Positions 26,346 to 36,345 are shown, counted from the first letter of the stretch. The stretch: DNA of 64,000 nucleotides from Bacteroidales bacterium (GCA_017560825.1 JAFZED010000040.1:16418-80417), one strand, 5' to 3'. Translations and numbers: made by a program. Notes: a model not told the origin generated them from the sequence alone.

Positions 26346-26648
26346 ATGTTTACACTTTTACAGGCAGCACCGGCTGCACAGGGTGGCGGACTTTCAATGT
26401 GGGTTATGCTCATCCTTATCTTCGGAGTAATGTGGCTCTTTATGATCCGTCCACAGAGAAAGCAGCAGAAGGAGCTTCAGGCTTTCCGCGACGGTCTCAA
26501 GAAGGGTGACAAGGTTGTTACAGTAGGCGGTATCTACGGAACAGTTGCCGAGGTTAAGGAAGGAACTGTACTCATCGAGGTTGACAACAACGTGAAGATC
26601 CGCGTAAGCAAGCAGGCTCTCGTAAAGGATTACACAGAGCAGGTATAA
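26346..26648 (+). CDS. yajC: Preprotein translocase subunit YajC
   Basis: A 100-aa inner-membrane protein with one N-terminal helix (MWVMLILIFGVMWLFMI, ~19-35), then the family hallmark RPQRKQQKELQAF and a small cytosolic beta domain with GGIYGTV. It is an accessory of the SecDF translocase. It sits 31 bases after nusB in the same operon. Confidence 0.95.
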   Translation: MFTLLQAAPAAQGGGLSMWVMLILIFGVMWLFMIRPQRKQQKELQAFRDGLKKGDKVVTVGGIYGTVAEVKEGTVLIEVDNNVKIRVSKQALVKDYTEQV

Positions 26649-26661
26649 GCATACTATACGG

Positions 26662-27636
26662 ATGAGGAGACTCTATCATAAGATATTGGTCTTATTGAAC
26701 ATCACAGGGAGAGATCTGGCGGTATTTCTGCTGGCTCTCCTTTTGGCGTTCAGTACCTGGCTCATCCATAACCTTTCCTTGAAATACACAGACTACATCA
26801 CAGCTTCTGTCGTAGCCCAGTGCAACATCGAAGGACGTTCCCCTGCGTCGGAGAACTACAGCGACATCATCGCCAGAGGAAGGACAACCGGCTATGGCTT
26901 CATTGTGTCCGACATAAGGACCGGAAGAATACCGATCTTCGTAGACTTCAAGCCCGAATCACTCAAGCATCTTGAAGGGGACCGTTTCTACATCCTCTCC
27001 CAGGACCTGTTCGAGTACTCGCATCTGATCTATGGTGATGGAGTGACTGTAGAGTACTTTGCCTCTGACACTGTGTTCTTCACATTCCCGGAAATATCAC
27101 ACAAGAAGGTTCCGGTACAGCCGGTATATTCATTGACATACCAGCCTCAGTATATGATTGACGGCGAACTGGAGTTCACTCCCGACTCAGTCATAGTGTA
27201 CGGCGAACCTTACAGACTCGACCGTGTCGAAAAGGTCTTCACTGAGCCTATAAGGCATTATGACCTTTCGTCTCCTGTCCAGGGACTGGTAAAGCTGGAG
27301 AGTGCGCCGGAACTCAAGTATTCGGTAAACGACATCCACTATAAGGTCGATGTGAAGAGATATGTAGACATAGTCACAACCCTTCCGGTAAAGACACACA
27401 ACGTGCCGGCCGACAAGAAGCTTGTGGTCTATCCTTCGTCTGTTGAAGTCAAGATCAAGTGCTCATTCCCTCTGGAGGCGGATCCGGAAGCCGGTGTGGA
27501 ACTCTATGTCGACTACCGCGATTTCCAGAATTCGATTTCGGGCAAATGCCCTGTAAGACTCTCCGGAATACCTCGTGGCTACATCACCTACGAGACAGAT
27601 CCTGTGGCAGTAAATTGCTTCCTGGAGGACAAGTAA
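26662..27636 (+). CDS. YbbR-like domain protein (membrane anchored)
   Basis: 324 aa with one N-terminal membrane helix (AVFLLALLLAFSTWLIHNL, ~20-38) and the rest outside the cytoplasmic membrane. YbbR-like repeats can be seen around residues 155-235 and 235-320, each ending in a hydrophobic strand pattern. Related CdaR proteins regulate a diadenylate cyclase in Firmicutes, but no cyclase gene is nearby here, so the role is unknown. Its stop overlaps the coaE start (TAATG), indicating translational coupling. Confidence 0.82.
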   Translation: MRRLYHKILVLLNITGRDLAVFLLALLLAFSTWLIHNLSLKYTDYITASVVAQCNIEGRSPASENYSDIIARGRTTGYGFIVSDIRTGRIPIFVDFKPESLKHLEGDRFYILSQDLFEYSHLIYGDGVTVEYFASDTVFFTFPEISHKKVPVQPVYSLTYQPQYMIDGELEFTPDSVIVYGEPYRLDRVEKVFTEPIRHYDLSSPVQGLVKLESAPELKYSVNDIHYKVDVKRYVDIVTTLPVKTHNVPADKKLVVYPSSVEVKIKCSFPLEADPEAGVELYVDYRDFQNSISGKCPVRLSGIPRGYITYETDPVAVNCFLEDK

Positions 27637-28247
27637 TGAAGATTGTTGTCGTCACAGGTGGCATAGGAAGCGGCAAGTCTGTGGTCTGCAGGGTGATGCG
27701 TGACAAAGGCTGGACAGCTCAGTACAATGCCGATGCAAGAGTCAAGGCTTTGTACTCTGAAAAGGCCGGACTGCTGGAGTCTCTGGAAACCTCGTTGGGA
27801 TGTGTGCTTAGAGATGACGATGGTGTCTTTCAGCCACGCTCGTTAGCTCAGGTCATATTTTCTGACAATGAGGCGTTGAAGAAGGTTGAGGCCCTGGTGT
27901 TTCCTGCACTTCTGGAGGACTTTGAGGCATACAGAAAGGAAAATGCAGGGGCGGAGGTCATCATATTCGAGTCTGCAACTATTCTTGAGAAGCCACGGTT
28001 TGATGGCTTTGGAGATGTGACGGTCCTGGTGGACGCACCTCTTCAGACAAGACTTGAAAGGGCGTGTGAAAGGGATAAGGCTTCAGTTGAAGCGGTACAG
28101 GCTAGGATGGCAAACCAGCCATTGATGAACAGTCTGTCTCAAGGAAAAAATGATCCGCGCGTGGACTTTGTCCTCGAAAACACATCGGGTCTCGCGGAGC
28201 TCGAAAGCAAAGTAGAAGAATTAATGTTGAATATACATAAACACTAG
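27636..28247 (+). CDS. coaE: Dephospho-CoA kinase
   Basis: 203 aa starting at the ATG within TAATG. It opens with the P-loop VVTGGIGSGKSVV and performs the last step of CoA synthesis. DADARVKALY-like and FESATILE segments follow, and the lid region has RLERACERD. An in-frame extension back to 27459 only mirrors the ybbR coding region in another frame. It is coupled to the upstream YbbR gene. Confidence 0.93.
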   Translation: MKIVVVTGGIGSGKSVVCRVMRDKGWTAQYNADARVKALYSEKAGLLESLETSLGCVLRDDDGVFQPRSLAQVIFSDNEALKKVEALVFPALLEDFEAYRKENAGAEVIIFESATILEKPRFDGFGDVTVLVDAPLQTRLERACERDKASVEAVQARMANQPLMNSLSQGKNDPRVDFVLENTSGLAELESKVEELMLNIHKH

Positions 28248-28254
28248 ATTAGAT

Positions 28255-28686
28255 ATGAAAACAGATCTTTCAAGAATCCTGGCTATCTCAGGCCAGAGCG
28301 GTTTGTACCTTTATATTTCACAGGCAAGAAACGGCGCTATCGTTGAGGCTCTTTCTGACAAGAAGAGATCATCTGTAGGAATAACAAGCAAGCTTACTTC
28401 ACTTGCTGACATCTCTATCTACACAGACGACGAGGAGGTTAAGCTCCAGGATGTTTTCCTTAAGATGAAGGATGTTCTTGGTGAGGCTGATGCTCCTTCT
28501 GCAAAGTCAGAGCCTGCTGCTCTCAAGGCTCTTTTCGAGAAGGCACTTCCTGACTATGACCGTGACCGTTTCTATGTGTCACATATGAAGAAGGTGGTAG
28601 AGTGGTACAACGCTCTCAAGAACTACGCTTCACTTGACTTTGTAGATCTCGACGCAGAGGCAGAAGAGGAAGCTGATCAGGAGTAA
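28255..28686 (+). CDS. DUF5606 family protein
   Basis: A 143-aa, soluble, acidic protein of the DUF5606 family found across Bacteroidetes. A small N-terminal beta domain (DLSRILAISGQSGLYLYIS, ~3-50) is followed by a helical part with SHMKKVVEWYNALKNYASLDF near residues 108-130, then an acidic tail of Glu and Asp. The function is not known. It is embedded between coaE and rimO with gaps of 7 and 6 bases. Confidence 0.85.
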   Translation: MKTDLSRILAISGQSGLYLYISQARNGAIVEALSDKKRSSVGITSKLTSLADISIYTDDEEVKLQDVFLKMKDVLGEADAPSAKSEPAALKALFEKALPDYDRDRFYVSHMKKVVEWYNALKNYASLDFVDLDAEAEEEADQE

Positions 28687-28692
28687 TCCGTT

Positions 28693-30009
28693 ATGAAGAA
28701 GCTTCAGACAATTACCTTGGGCTGTTCTAAGAACAAGGTTGACACTGAACATATCCTTTCCCAGGTGGAGTCTCATTATGAGATAATCCCCGAGGGAGAG
28801 GATATTCCCGTTGATGTAATACTCCTGAACACCTGCGGCTTTATCGGAGATGCAAAGGAGGAATCCGTTCAGGCTGTGCTTGAGGCAGTGGACCGCAAGA
28901 ACAGGGGAGAGGCTTCGAAAGTGATTGTATTTGGCTGTCTTTCACAGCGTTATGCAAATGAACTTCCTGAGTTGATTCCTGAGGTTGACGCCTGGTTCGG
29001 GGCAAGGGAGTTCGATCCTGTTGTGAGGGAGCTCGGAGTAGAGCCTTCTGCTGACAAGGCATCGGACAGACACCTGACGACTCCTTCTCATTATGCCTAC
29101 CTCAAGATTTCGGAAGGCTGTGACAGAAGATGTTCTTATTGTGCAATCCCTTTCATCAGGGGTGCCCATAAGTCGGTTCCGATGGAAGATCTCGTCCTTG
29201 AGGCGGAAAAGCTCGCAGCAAAAGGAGTCAGAGAGCTCATCATCATAGCCCAGGACACTACCTACTACGGTCTTGACCTGTACAAGCGCAGAGCGCTGGC
29301 AGAACTTCTTCAGAAGCTCTCGGAGGTGGAAGGAATAGAGTGGATAAGGATTCACTATTCTTACCCTGCTGCCTTCCCTGAGGATGTGCTTGACCAGATG
29401 GCAAACAATCCGAAGGTGTGCAGATATATGGACATCCCGCTCCAGCACATCTCTGACAAGGTCCTGGATAATATGCACCGTCACGTTACAGGTGCGTGGA
29501 CCCGCGAACTCATCAGCAAGATGCGTGAGAAGGTGCCGGGAGTTGTACTCCGTACCACTATGATCGTAGGACATCCTGGTGAGGGCAAACGTGATTTCAA
29601 TGAACTTCTTGAGTTTGCAAAGACAGCCCGATTTGAGAGACTTGGTGCATTCAAGTACTCAGAGGAAGAAGGTACCTATGGCGCCGAGAACTTCAAGGAC
29701 ACGATTACTGCGAAGGTAAAGCAGCAGCGTCTTGACGAGCTGATGACACTCCAGAGCGAGATCTCACTGTCTTTCAATCAGTCGCGTGTCGGCTCTGAGA
29801 TAGATGTGATAGTGGATGATTTCGTGGATGGTGTCTTTGTGTGCCGAAGCGAATTCGAGAGTCCGGAAGTCGACGGCGAGATTCTTGTAAAGTACGACAC
29901 GGCTGTTATCGGTGATGTGGATCCATATTCTCTTGTCGGAGAATTCATCAAAGTCCGTGTCATCGGAGCAGACGAGTACGATCTTATAGCAGAACCTATA
30001 GAAATATAA
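28693..30009 (+). CDS. rimO: Ribosomal protein uS12 methylthiotransferase RimO
   Basis: 438 aa. It has the N-terminal MTTase domain with three cysteines (TLGCSKNKVD, NTCGF, FGCLS). The radical-SAM domain carries the cluster motif in EGCDRRCSYCAIPF, and a C-terminal TRAM domain follows (~375-438). The enzyme holds two [4Fe-4S] clusters and methylthiolates Asp of ribosomal protein S12. It is part of the nusB operon. Confidence 0.96.
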   Translation: MKKLQTITLGCSKNKVDTEHILSQVESHYEIIPEGEDIPVDVILLNTCGFIGDAKEESVQAVLEAVDRKNRGEASKVIVFGCLSQRYANELPELIPEVDAWFGAREFDPVVRELGVEPSADKASDRHLTTPSHYAYLKISEGCDRRCSYCAIPFIRGAHKSVPMEDLVLEAEKLAAKGVRELIIIAQDTTYYGLDLYKRRALAELLQKLSEVEGIEWIRIHYSYPAAFPEDVLDQMANNPKVCRYMDIPLQHISDKVLDNMHRHVTGAWTRELISKMREKVPGVVLRTTMIVGHPGEGKRDFNELLEFAKTARFERLGAFKYSEEEGTYGAENFKDTITAKVKQQRLDELMTLQSEISLSFNQSRVGSEIDVIVDDFVDGVFVCRSEFESPEVDGEILVKYDTAVIGDVDPYSLVGEFIKVRVIGADEYDLIAEPIEI

Positions 30010-30012
30010 GTA

Positions 30013-30954
30013 ATGAGGAAATTAGTTGTCGCAATAGCATCACTGTGCCTTTGTCTGGCGTCTTGCGCACCGATGAAGCACGCTGTACACGTGGAGATGA
30101 GACATCCTTCCAAGTCGGGTGTAGACCTGGCAGGCAAGGATGTGTCTGTTGTCTATCTTGAAACAGACAACACTGTGGCAAATGCCTTCTCTGAGGGTAT
30201 GGCAGACGGATTTGCCTACACTCTCGAACAGGACTACGGAACAGGAGAGGGAAGTGTAGGAATATACAGAATGCCTATGTCAGCGGGTGGCAACTATGCC
30301 TCTAAGGACTCCCTCTTCAACATCCTGATGGACACTGGTGCCGATGTGGTCTTCCTCTTTGACACCGTCCGTCTGGGTACAATAGTCATCGGAGGAGCGA
30401 CAAGGGTCGCGTCCCCTTCTTCGGCGGATGCCGCATATGTAAGCAGGGCATCAATGCCATACACTATGAGGCTTTTCTGCTTCGACGGTATGGACCAGAA
30501 GGAGCAGGTTAAGACATTCGGAGGCACGAGCGTGGCACGACCTGATGTTTATTCTGACGGTAAAAGGACCAGCAAGGAGCTTATGGACAAGGCTATGAAG
30601 GATATAGACAAGGAAGGCTGGAATGCAGGAGTGCTTGTTGCAGACTCATTCAAGTCTCAGTGGAAGCACGAACAGTACTCGATTGTCTATTTCGATTCCA
30701 GCGACAAGTGGTTCGAGGCCTTGCTCAGGGCTGACCAATATGACTGGAAGGGTGCGATGGACATCTGGTTTGACCTGCTTAAGACCAGGGATATGATGAA
30801 ACGCTCCTGCGCTGAATTCAACATCTCTGTAGCCTGCTATATGCTTGGCGACTACAACCTCGCATCCCAATGGCTCGACCGATCTGACGAAGACAACAAA
30901 CTCCCGATCTCCGACGCAATGCGCAAACGAATAAACCAAAGACTTGGTAAATAA
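30013..30954 (+). CDS. DUF6340-like lipoprotein
   Basis: 313 aa with a lipoprotein signal (lipobox LASC, Cys about residue 17). An alpha/beta N-terminal domain (~35-215) follows, then a C-terminal helical region (~225-313) with TPR-like pairs (WFEALLRADQYDWKGAMDIW; SVACYMLGDYNLASQWL). The layout fits DUF6340 lipoproteins of Bacteroidetes, of unknown function. It begins 3 bases after rimO and ends the operon at a terminator. Confidence 0.72.
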   Translation: MRKLVVAIASLCLCLASCAPMKHAVHVEMRHPSKSGVDLAGKDVSVVYLETDNTVANAFSEGMADGFAYTLEQDYGTGEGSVGIYRMPMSAGGNYASKDSLFNILMDTGADVVFLFDTVRLGTIVIGGATRVASPSSADAAYVSRASMPYTMRLFCFDGMDQKEQVKTFGGTSVARPDVYSDGKRTSKELMDKAMKDIDKEGWNAGVLVADSFKSQWKHEQYSIVYFDSSDKWFEALLRADQYDWKGAMDIWFDLLKTRDMMKRSCAEFNISVACYMLGDYNLASQWLDRSDEDNKLPISDAMRKRINQRLGK

Positions 30955-30958
30955 TATG

Positions 30959-31019
30959 AAGGTGGCCTCAGCCACCTTTTTATATATGAAGAAAGCCGAC
31001 TACAAAGCCGGCTTTCTTC
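30959..31019. terminator. Two terminator hairpins between the nusB operon and glpC
   Basis: AAGGTGGC/GCCACCTT (30959-30966, 30971-30978) followed by TTTTTA ends the plus-strand operon. GAAGAAAGCCG/CGGCTTTCTTC (30988-30998, 31009-31019) probably ends the minus-strand glp operon. Confidence 0.85.
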
Positions 31020-31036
31020 TGAATATTTATATATGG

Positions 31037-32296
31037 TTATTTGTTTGCTTCTGATGTTGCTACCAGGTCGAGAGCTTCGGCCAGGATTGTTATCGGGTTC
31101 TTCACCTGATACTCTGTCGACATCTCGATCTGCCATTTGCAGGTCTCGCATTCGCAGGCTACGAAGTCTGGCTTGATGCTGTTGATCTGGTCGAACAGTG
31201 GCTTTCCGATTGCCTGTGACACAGGGTAGTTCTCCTTCTTGAAGCCATAGGTTCCGGCGATACCGCAGCAGGTGCTGTCAAGCATTGTGAACTCTACTCC
31301 CGGAATCATTCTGATCAGTTCAGTAGAGAAAATGCTCCATCCAAGCTTTGCCATATGGCAAGGTGTGTGGTAAGCGATCTTTGCCTTGTAGTCTTTCTTG
31401 AACACCAGCTTGACCTTGCCTTCATCGACGAGTCTGTAGATGAATCTTGTTGCCAGGTCGATATGGTCTCTGATGTCAGAGTTGTCCATTCTGAGAAGGT
31501 GAGGGTACTCGTCGCGGAGTGTGAAAGTACAGGTGGATGAGACACCGATGACAGGCATCTGTCTCTCTGTCACGCTCTTGCGGATGTTTTCTATGTTGAC
31601 TGCGGCATTTTTCTTGGCCTGGTCGATCATTCCGTTGGAGATGAGCGCTACACCACAGCATTTCTCTTTTTCAAGGAGGTGTACGCCGTAACCGAGAGCG
31701 TTCATAACGCTTACGAACTCCTTACCGAGCTCCGGATAGTTGTAGTTTGTAGAACAGCCGTGGAAGAAGCTTATGTGACGCTTGAACGAATCCTGGAATG
31801 ACTTCACGTTCTTTCTGTACCAGCTCTCGAATGTCTTTGAAGCGTACTTTGGAAGCTTTGCGTGCTTGTCTACCTTGAGGACTGCATCCATCACAGCCTT
31901 AGCCGGCTTGAGACCGAGGGCGAAGTTGGTGATAGGAGCAACCTTTGTAGCAAGCGAACCTACAAAGTCAGTGCTTGCAAGCATTCTGTCTCTCAAAGTA
32001 GGGGAGCTTGTGCTGTACTTGATTCGTGCAGCCTGGATGATGTCTCCGATGCGTACTCCTGACGGGCAGGCAACCTCGCATCTCTTGCAGTTAAGGCAGT
32101 ACTTCAATGTGTCATCAAAGAAGAGTCCCTTCTTGAGTCTTAGTCTCTCTCCGTCAGGACCGGCCTGTTTAGGACCGGGATAGAGAGGGTTCACTGGAAC
32201 GACAGGACAATATACTGTGCAGACTGTACATTTGATACACTGCTCGAAATTGTTCTCGCTTATGTTTTTCTCTTGCATTTTTATGTTCTGGTTCAT
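31037..32296 (-). CDS. glpC: Anaerobic glycerol-3-phosphate dehydrogenase subunit C
   Basis: 419 aa. The N-terminus holds two ferredoxin-like motifs (CIKCTVCTVYCP; CLNCKRCEVACP). Two CCG domains follow, with HGCSTNYNYPELG to KEKCCG and HTPCHMAKLG to STCCGIAG. GlpC anchors GlpAB to the membrane and passes electrons to the quinone pool. It is the last gene of a six-gene operon and lies 11 bases after glpB. Confidence 0.95.
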   Translation of the reverse strand: MNQNIKMQEKNISENNFEQCIKCTVCTVYCPVVPVNPLYPGPKQAGPDGERLRLKKGLFFDDTLKYCLNCKRCEVACPSGVRIGDIIQAARIKYSTSSPTLRDRMLASTDFVGSLATKVAPITNFALGLKPAKAVMDAVLKVDKHAKLPKYASKTFESWYRKNVKSFQDSFKRHISFFHGCSTNYNYPELGKEFVSVMNALGYGVHLLEKEKCCGVALISNGMIDQAKKNAAVNIENIRKSVTERQMPVIGVSSTCTFTLRDEYPHLLRMDNSDIRDHIDLATRFIYRLVDEGKVKLVFKKDYKAKIAYHTPCHMAKLGWSIFSTELIRMIPGVEFTMLDSTCCGIAGTYGFKKENYPVSQAIGKPLFDQINSIKPDFVACECETCKWQIEMSTEYQVKNPITILAEALDLVATSEANK

Positions 32297-32307
32297 ATCC
32301 TCTCCTC

Positions 32308-33558
32308 CTATTTCTTCAAGATGTTGTCAGCTGCATAAAGTGCCGATATGATAGCTGTTCCGCCTCCGCAGCCTTCGTAGAGGGCGTTGCTTCCGGTCAA
32401 TATTGAGCCGATTGCATAAAGATTGGAAACCGGCTGTCCCTTCATCTGAGCGTTGAGCTCTGATGTGACCTCAGCTCCGTAAGAGATGTATTCCTGTTTC
32501 TTCCAGAAGTTTCTGTCAAACCATTTGTCTCTGCCTTCAGCGAATGCGATGTCCACACCGAATACAGGCTCGACCACATTGTCCGGCGTTGCTATCAGAC
32601 CTTTGCTGAAGAAGCTTCCTGTAGCAAGAACGAAGTCGTCTGCGTACACTCTGATGTCACCGAAGTTTACGGTACCTACGCTTGTCACATTGCCGTTTTC
32701 GTCAAATGCAGCGTCTGTCACTGTGTCGCCGAGGAGGAATCTGCCGCCTGCCTTTTCAAACTCAGCCTTGAGGGTCATCTGAGAACGGATGCCTGGTACT
32801 GAAGGCGGCATAGTTGCTACGAATATTGTCTTCACGCCGATTGCAGCCCTCATCTTCTCAACCACGCTTGCGTCCTTGAGACCGAACACTGCAGGAAGTA
32901 CAACCACATCCTCATCCTTGATCATCTCCTTGACCTGGGCTGCAGCCTTCTCCCATATGCCGTCGCGATCCATTACGCGTGCGATGTTTGTCGCTCTCAT
33001 CTCGCTCGGGTTCTTGCGGAGTCTTTCCATCTCCTCAAGCTTGATAGAAGAAATTCTGCACACTGTTCCCTGCTTCTCGAATGAATCCGCAAGGAATTTT
33101 GTATTGAAGTCAAGATAACCAAGAATGTTGACTATCAGTGCTTTGGTTCCGATCTTTTCGTCTTTTGATGCAAGAGGAGTGAAGTCTCCCAAGGTCAGCC
33201 AGGCAGGTTTGCGCTCACCTGTAGGGGTGATTCGCCAAGAGTTCTTCTCTGCGTTGCCTGCAACCTCGATTCCACATTCCTTGAAGAATGCGGGAGCTTC
33301 ATCTGCATATTTCTTTACATTGTCCTTGCCTATGATGACATATGGATGCTCCTTGTTCAATGAAGCGATGGCTTCGATAGGATTGTCCACCTGTGTTCCG
33401 TCAGGCAGCCTTCCAAGAAGGTCGAATGTACCTGATGAGAAGTGCATTGCACTCTGGCCGGCAGAAATGATTGCACATTTCTTTCCCGCTTTCTGGAGTC
33501 TGATTCCACATACAAGTCCTGCGAGACCACCTCCTATTATCACTGTATCAAATCTCAT
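32308..33558 (-). CDS. glpB: Anaerobic glycerol-3-phosphate dehydrogenase subunit B
   Basis: 416 aa, flavoprotein subunit with N-terminal dinucleotide-binding motif VIIGGGLAGLVCGIRL and the C-terminal family end GSNALYEGCGGGTAIISALYA. It works with GlpA and GlpC to oxidise sn-glycerol 3-phosphate to DHAP without oxygen. It is tightly spaced between glpA and glpC. Confidence 0.95.
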   Translation of the reverse strand: MRFDTVIIGGGLAGLVCGIRLQKAGKKCAIISAGQSAMHFSSGTFDLLGRLPDGTQVDNPIEAIASLNKEHPYVIIGKDNVKKYADEAPAFFKECGIEVAGNAEKNSWRITPTGERKPAWLTLGDFTPLASKDEKIGTKALIVNILGYLDFNTKFLADSFEKQGTVCRISSIKLEEMERLRKNPSEMRATNIARVMDRDGIWEKAAAQVKEMIKDEDVVVLPAVFGLKDASVVEKMRAAIGVKTIFVATMPPSVPGIRSQMTLKAEFEKAGGRFLLGDTVTDAAFDENGNVTSVGTVNFGDIRVYADDFVLATGSFFSKGLIATPDNVVEPVFGVDIAFAEGRDKWFDRNFWKKQEYISYGAEVTSELNAQMKGQPVSNLYAIGSILTGSNALYEGCGGGTAIISALYAADNILKK

Positions 33559-33572
33559 AACTTCTGCCTTCT

Positions 33573-35207
33573 TTATTTTGTTTCACATTCCTCACCGCCT
33601 TCAAGGCCGCATACTCCTGAGTAGATCCACTGTGAGTACTCGCTCTCTCTGAGAGTGTCACCCCAGCAGATAGGATACATACCCTTCCATCTCTCGTTCA
33701 CGAAGCTCTTCAGGTCGTTCTTCGCTCTGTCTGTGCACTGGTGCGCGTCTGCAAGCAGACCCGCCGCCCTGCACGCGCAGAGCTCACCCTGACAGGTACC
33801 CATTCCGACTCTCGTTCTTCTTCTCAAGTCCACGAGGTTGTGTACATCGAGTTCATCGATTGCATATTTCACCTCACCGATGGAAACTTCCTCACATTCG
33901 CACACGAGACTTGAAGAATACTCGTCTGAAAGCTTGATGTTCTCTACTCTCGAGCCGTGACGACCTACAGAAGCCTTCTGTGTCGCATTCGGCTTGCTCC
34001 AGGTCTTGGTCGAGATCTCGTCGATGTTCTCTTTCTCCGATCCCGGGAGAGGTGTGTCCATAGTGATACAGCTCTGTGAGACGCCGAGCTTCTTGCATAC
34101 GAGGTCAGCAGCCCACTCTGCCATAAGTCGGTAGGTCATAAGTTTACCTCCGGTGATGCTGATGAAGCCCTTCACACCGTCTCTTGTCTCGTGGTCGAGG
34201 AGTACGATACCACGGCTGATGTTACGTCCTGATGGGTCGTCATCTGTGGCTACGAGTGGTCTCACACCTGCATATGCCCTGAGGATACGTGTGCTTGCAA
34301 GGCTCGGTGCGAGCTTCTCACCTTCTTTAAGGAGTACATCGACTTCGTCAGGAGTAACGTACATATTGTCGCACTCTTCGAAAGGAATGCGGCTTGATGT
34401 CGTACCGATGAGACAGATTGTGTCACCCGGTACGAGGATGTCTGCATTGGCTGGCTTGCGGCAGCGGTTCAGGACCACGTTGTTCACTCTGTGGCCGAAG
34501 ATCAGGAGGGCACCCTTTGCAGGGAACATATTGATCTTCACACCTGCGAGTTCAGCGATGTGCTGTCCCCAGATACCGCTGGCATTTACAGTGATAGGGG
34601 CATAGAACTCTTCAGTCTGCTTGGTGATGTGGTTGTAGATCTCAACTCCCTTTACAGTGTCGCCCTCTTTGATAAGGCGGGTCACTTCGCTGTACACCCT
34701 CACAGTCGCTCCGTGAAGTTTAGCGTCGATCACGTTGGCAGATGTGAGTCTGAACGGGTCTACCGCACCGTCCGGAACCTTTACGGCTCCGATGATGTCC
34801 GGGTTGGCAGACGGCTCCATCCTCAACGCCTCCTTAGGGTCGATGACTTCCGCTCTGATGCCTGCCTCAAGGCAAGATTCTACAAATTTAGCCTGATAAG
34901 CAAGATCATCTTCTGGAAGTGTAAGGAACAGACCTTCAGTCTCTTCCACACAATGTCTCGCAATTTTGCGGAGAATCATATTCTCCTTGATACATTCCTC
35001 AGCTGATTCCTTGTCAGTGACGGCGTAACGTGCTCCACTGTGGAGAAGACCGTGGTTTCGACCTGTCGCTCCTGTAGCAAGGTCGTGTCTTTCCACAAGA
35101 AGAACCTTCAATCCTCTGAGGGCACAGTCTCTTGCTGTACCTGCTCCTGTGATGCCGCCTCCGACAATGATCACATCGAATTCATTGCCTTTTGTCGCTG
35201 CTGCCAT
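33573..35207 (-). CDS. glpA: Anaerobic glycerol-3-phosphate dehydrogenase subunit A
   Basis: 544 aa, catalytic FAD subunit. The N-terminal motif is VIIVGGGITGAGTARDCAL. The DAO-type barrel spans ~8-370. A C-terminal BFD-like [2Fe-2S] domain has CECEEVSIGEV followed by GMGTCQGELCACR. It starts 7 bases after the glycine-lipid acyltransferase glsB, so G3P oxidation and membrane lipid synthesis genes share a transcript. Confidence 0.96.
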   Translation of the reverse strand: MAAATKGNEFDVIIVGGGITGAGTARDCALRGLKVLLVERHDLATGATGRNHGLLHSGARYAVTDKESAEECIKENMILRKIARHCVEETEGLFLTLPEDDLAYQAKFVESCLEAGIRAEVIDPKEALRMEPSANPDIIGAVKVPDGAVDPFRLTSANVIDAKLHGATVRVYSEVTRLIKEGDTVKGVEIYNHITKQTEEFYAPITVNASGIWGQHIAELAGVKINMFPAKGALLIFGHRVNNVVLNRCRKPANADILVPGDTICLIGTTSSRIPFEECDNMYVTPDEVDVLLKEGEKLAPSLASTRILRAYAGVRPLVATDDDPSGRNISRGIVLLDHETRDGVKGFISITGGKLMTYRLMAEWAADLVCKKLGVSQSCITMDTPLPGSEKENIDEISTKTWSKPNATQKASVGRHGSRVENIKLSDEYSSSLVCECEEVSIGEVKYAIDELDVHNLVDLRRRTRVGMGTCQGELCACRAAGLLADAHQCTDRAKNDLKSFVNERWKGMYPICWGDTLRESEYSQWIYSGVCGLEGGEECETK

Positions 35208-35214
35208 AATTGAT

Positions 35215-36336
35215 TTATTTTTGTTGGTTTTTCTTATTCTTTCGGTTTGCCTTCTTAGCCTGTCTTACGGATTTTTTCTGCTGTTTCTTTTCAGCCTTGA
35301 GCTCCGCCTTTCTCTGTCTGGCCTCACGCCTCTTTGCCAGCATATCCCTCAATCCGTCTCCCATATTTGCTACGAAGCGAGGGAATCTGCGCTCGATCTT
35401 TTCGTATTTTTCCTGGATGAACGAGTCCGAATGGCGCTCGATCTTTTCCTGGTATATCTCATCATATGCGATGAGAATGCAGGTCTCTTCGGCCTCGCTG
35501 AACTCGTGGTTTATTCCTCCGCCGAACATCTTCATAGTAGGGGAGAGGCTCATATATGCATTTACAAGCGGCGGGATGTTCACTCCGCGTTTTCTTACCT
35601 CGGCGTTGAGAAGCTTGTAGTCCTCCTTGAAGTCGTCTTCGGTGAGAAGGCTGTTCATATAATCGACATCCGTCTCTATCTTGAGAGGCTCCATCGGAGT
35701 CACCAGCTTGTCCTTGTCTTCGAAATGCTTGAAGAGGAAATGCTGGATCAGGTCGCGGGCTTCGCGGTTGTACTCCGGATACATCGTCATCTTTCCGAAG
35801 AAGTACTTCATTCCAGGTCTCTCGATCACCAGGGCACAGAGTCCGTCCCAAAGGTTGTCGAGGGCAAACAAGGCCTTCACTCCGGCCTGTCTGCTCTGAT
35901 ACTCGGGAGCTACGAAGCTTCTTCCCAGCTCAATTGTGTGCGGGAGGTACTCCTTCAGGAACTTTTCCGAGAAATTGAACATATGCGAGGTCGCAAGGAC
36001 AGGCTGTCCTTTCTCGTCGATCTTTATGTCTGTTCCATATATATATCGGTAGCCTCCGAGAATCTTTTCGTTGTCCGGATCCCACACGATGAGCTGTCTG
36101 TAGGGCTGCTCCATTGTGTCGAATTCGTCTATGTCAGCCGCCAGGCCGCTTCCTCCGCCGGAGTCTCTGAATGCCTCTTCGCGGAGTCGGCCGATCTCGA
36201 GCATCACATTCGGTGAATCGTGGTGATCCAGAATGTAGATCTCATTGTGGCCTTTGTTAGTGTCCCTGAGCTTCTTGGCAGGAGTTAGCTCTGCCTTGAG
36301 CGTCTGGACATCAATAGGTTTTATTATAGGTTCCAT
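35215..36336 (-). CDS. glsB: GNAT-type N-acyltransferase, probable glycine lipid synthase GlsB
   Basis: 373 aa, of the ornithine/glycine N-acyltransferase (hemolysin-like GNAT) family. The acyltransferase core spans ~20-330 (LGRSFVAPEYQ, then FGKMTMYPEYNREARDL). The last ~40 residues are an Arg/Lys-rich basic tail suited to contact acidic lipids. In Bacteroides thetaiotaomicron GlsB adds the first fatty acid to glycine and the adjacent GlsA adds the second; the same pair is adjacent here. The start is 9 bases after glsA. Identification is by family and gene pairing. Confidence 0.82.
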   Translation of the reverse strand: MEPIIKPIDVQTLKAELTPAKKLRDTNKGHNEIYILDHHDSPNVMLEIGRLREEAFRDSGGGSGLAADIDEFDTMEQPYRQLIVWDPDNEKILGGYRYIYGTDIKIDEKGQPVLATSHMFNFSEKFLKEYLPHTIELGRSFVAPEYQSRQAGVKALFALDNLWDGLCALVIERPGMKYFFGKMTMYPEYNREARDLIQHFLFKHFEDKDKLVTPMEPLKIETDVDYMNSLLTEDDFKEDYKLLNAEVRKRGVNIPPLVNAYMSLSPTMKMFGGGINHEFSEAEETCILIAYDEIYQEKIERHSDSFIQEKYEKIERRFPRFVANMGDGLRDMLAKRREARQRKAELKAEKKQQKKSVRQAKKANRKNKKNQQK

Positions 36337-36345
36337 TCTTCCTGG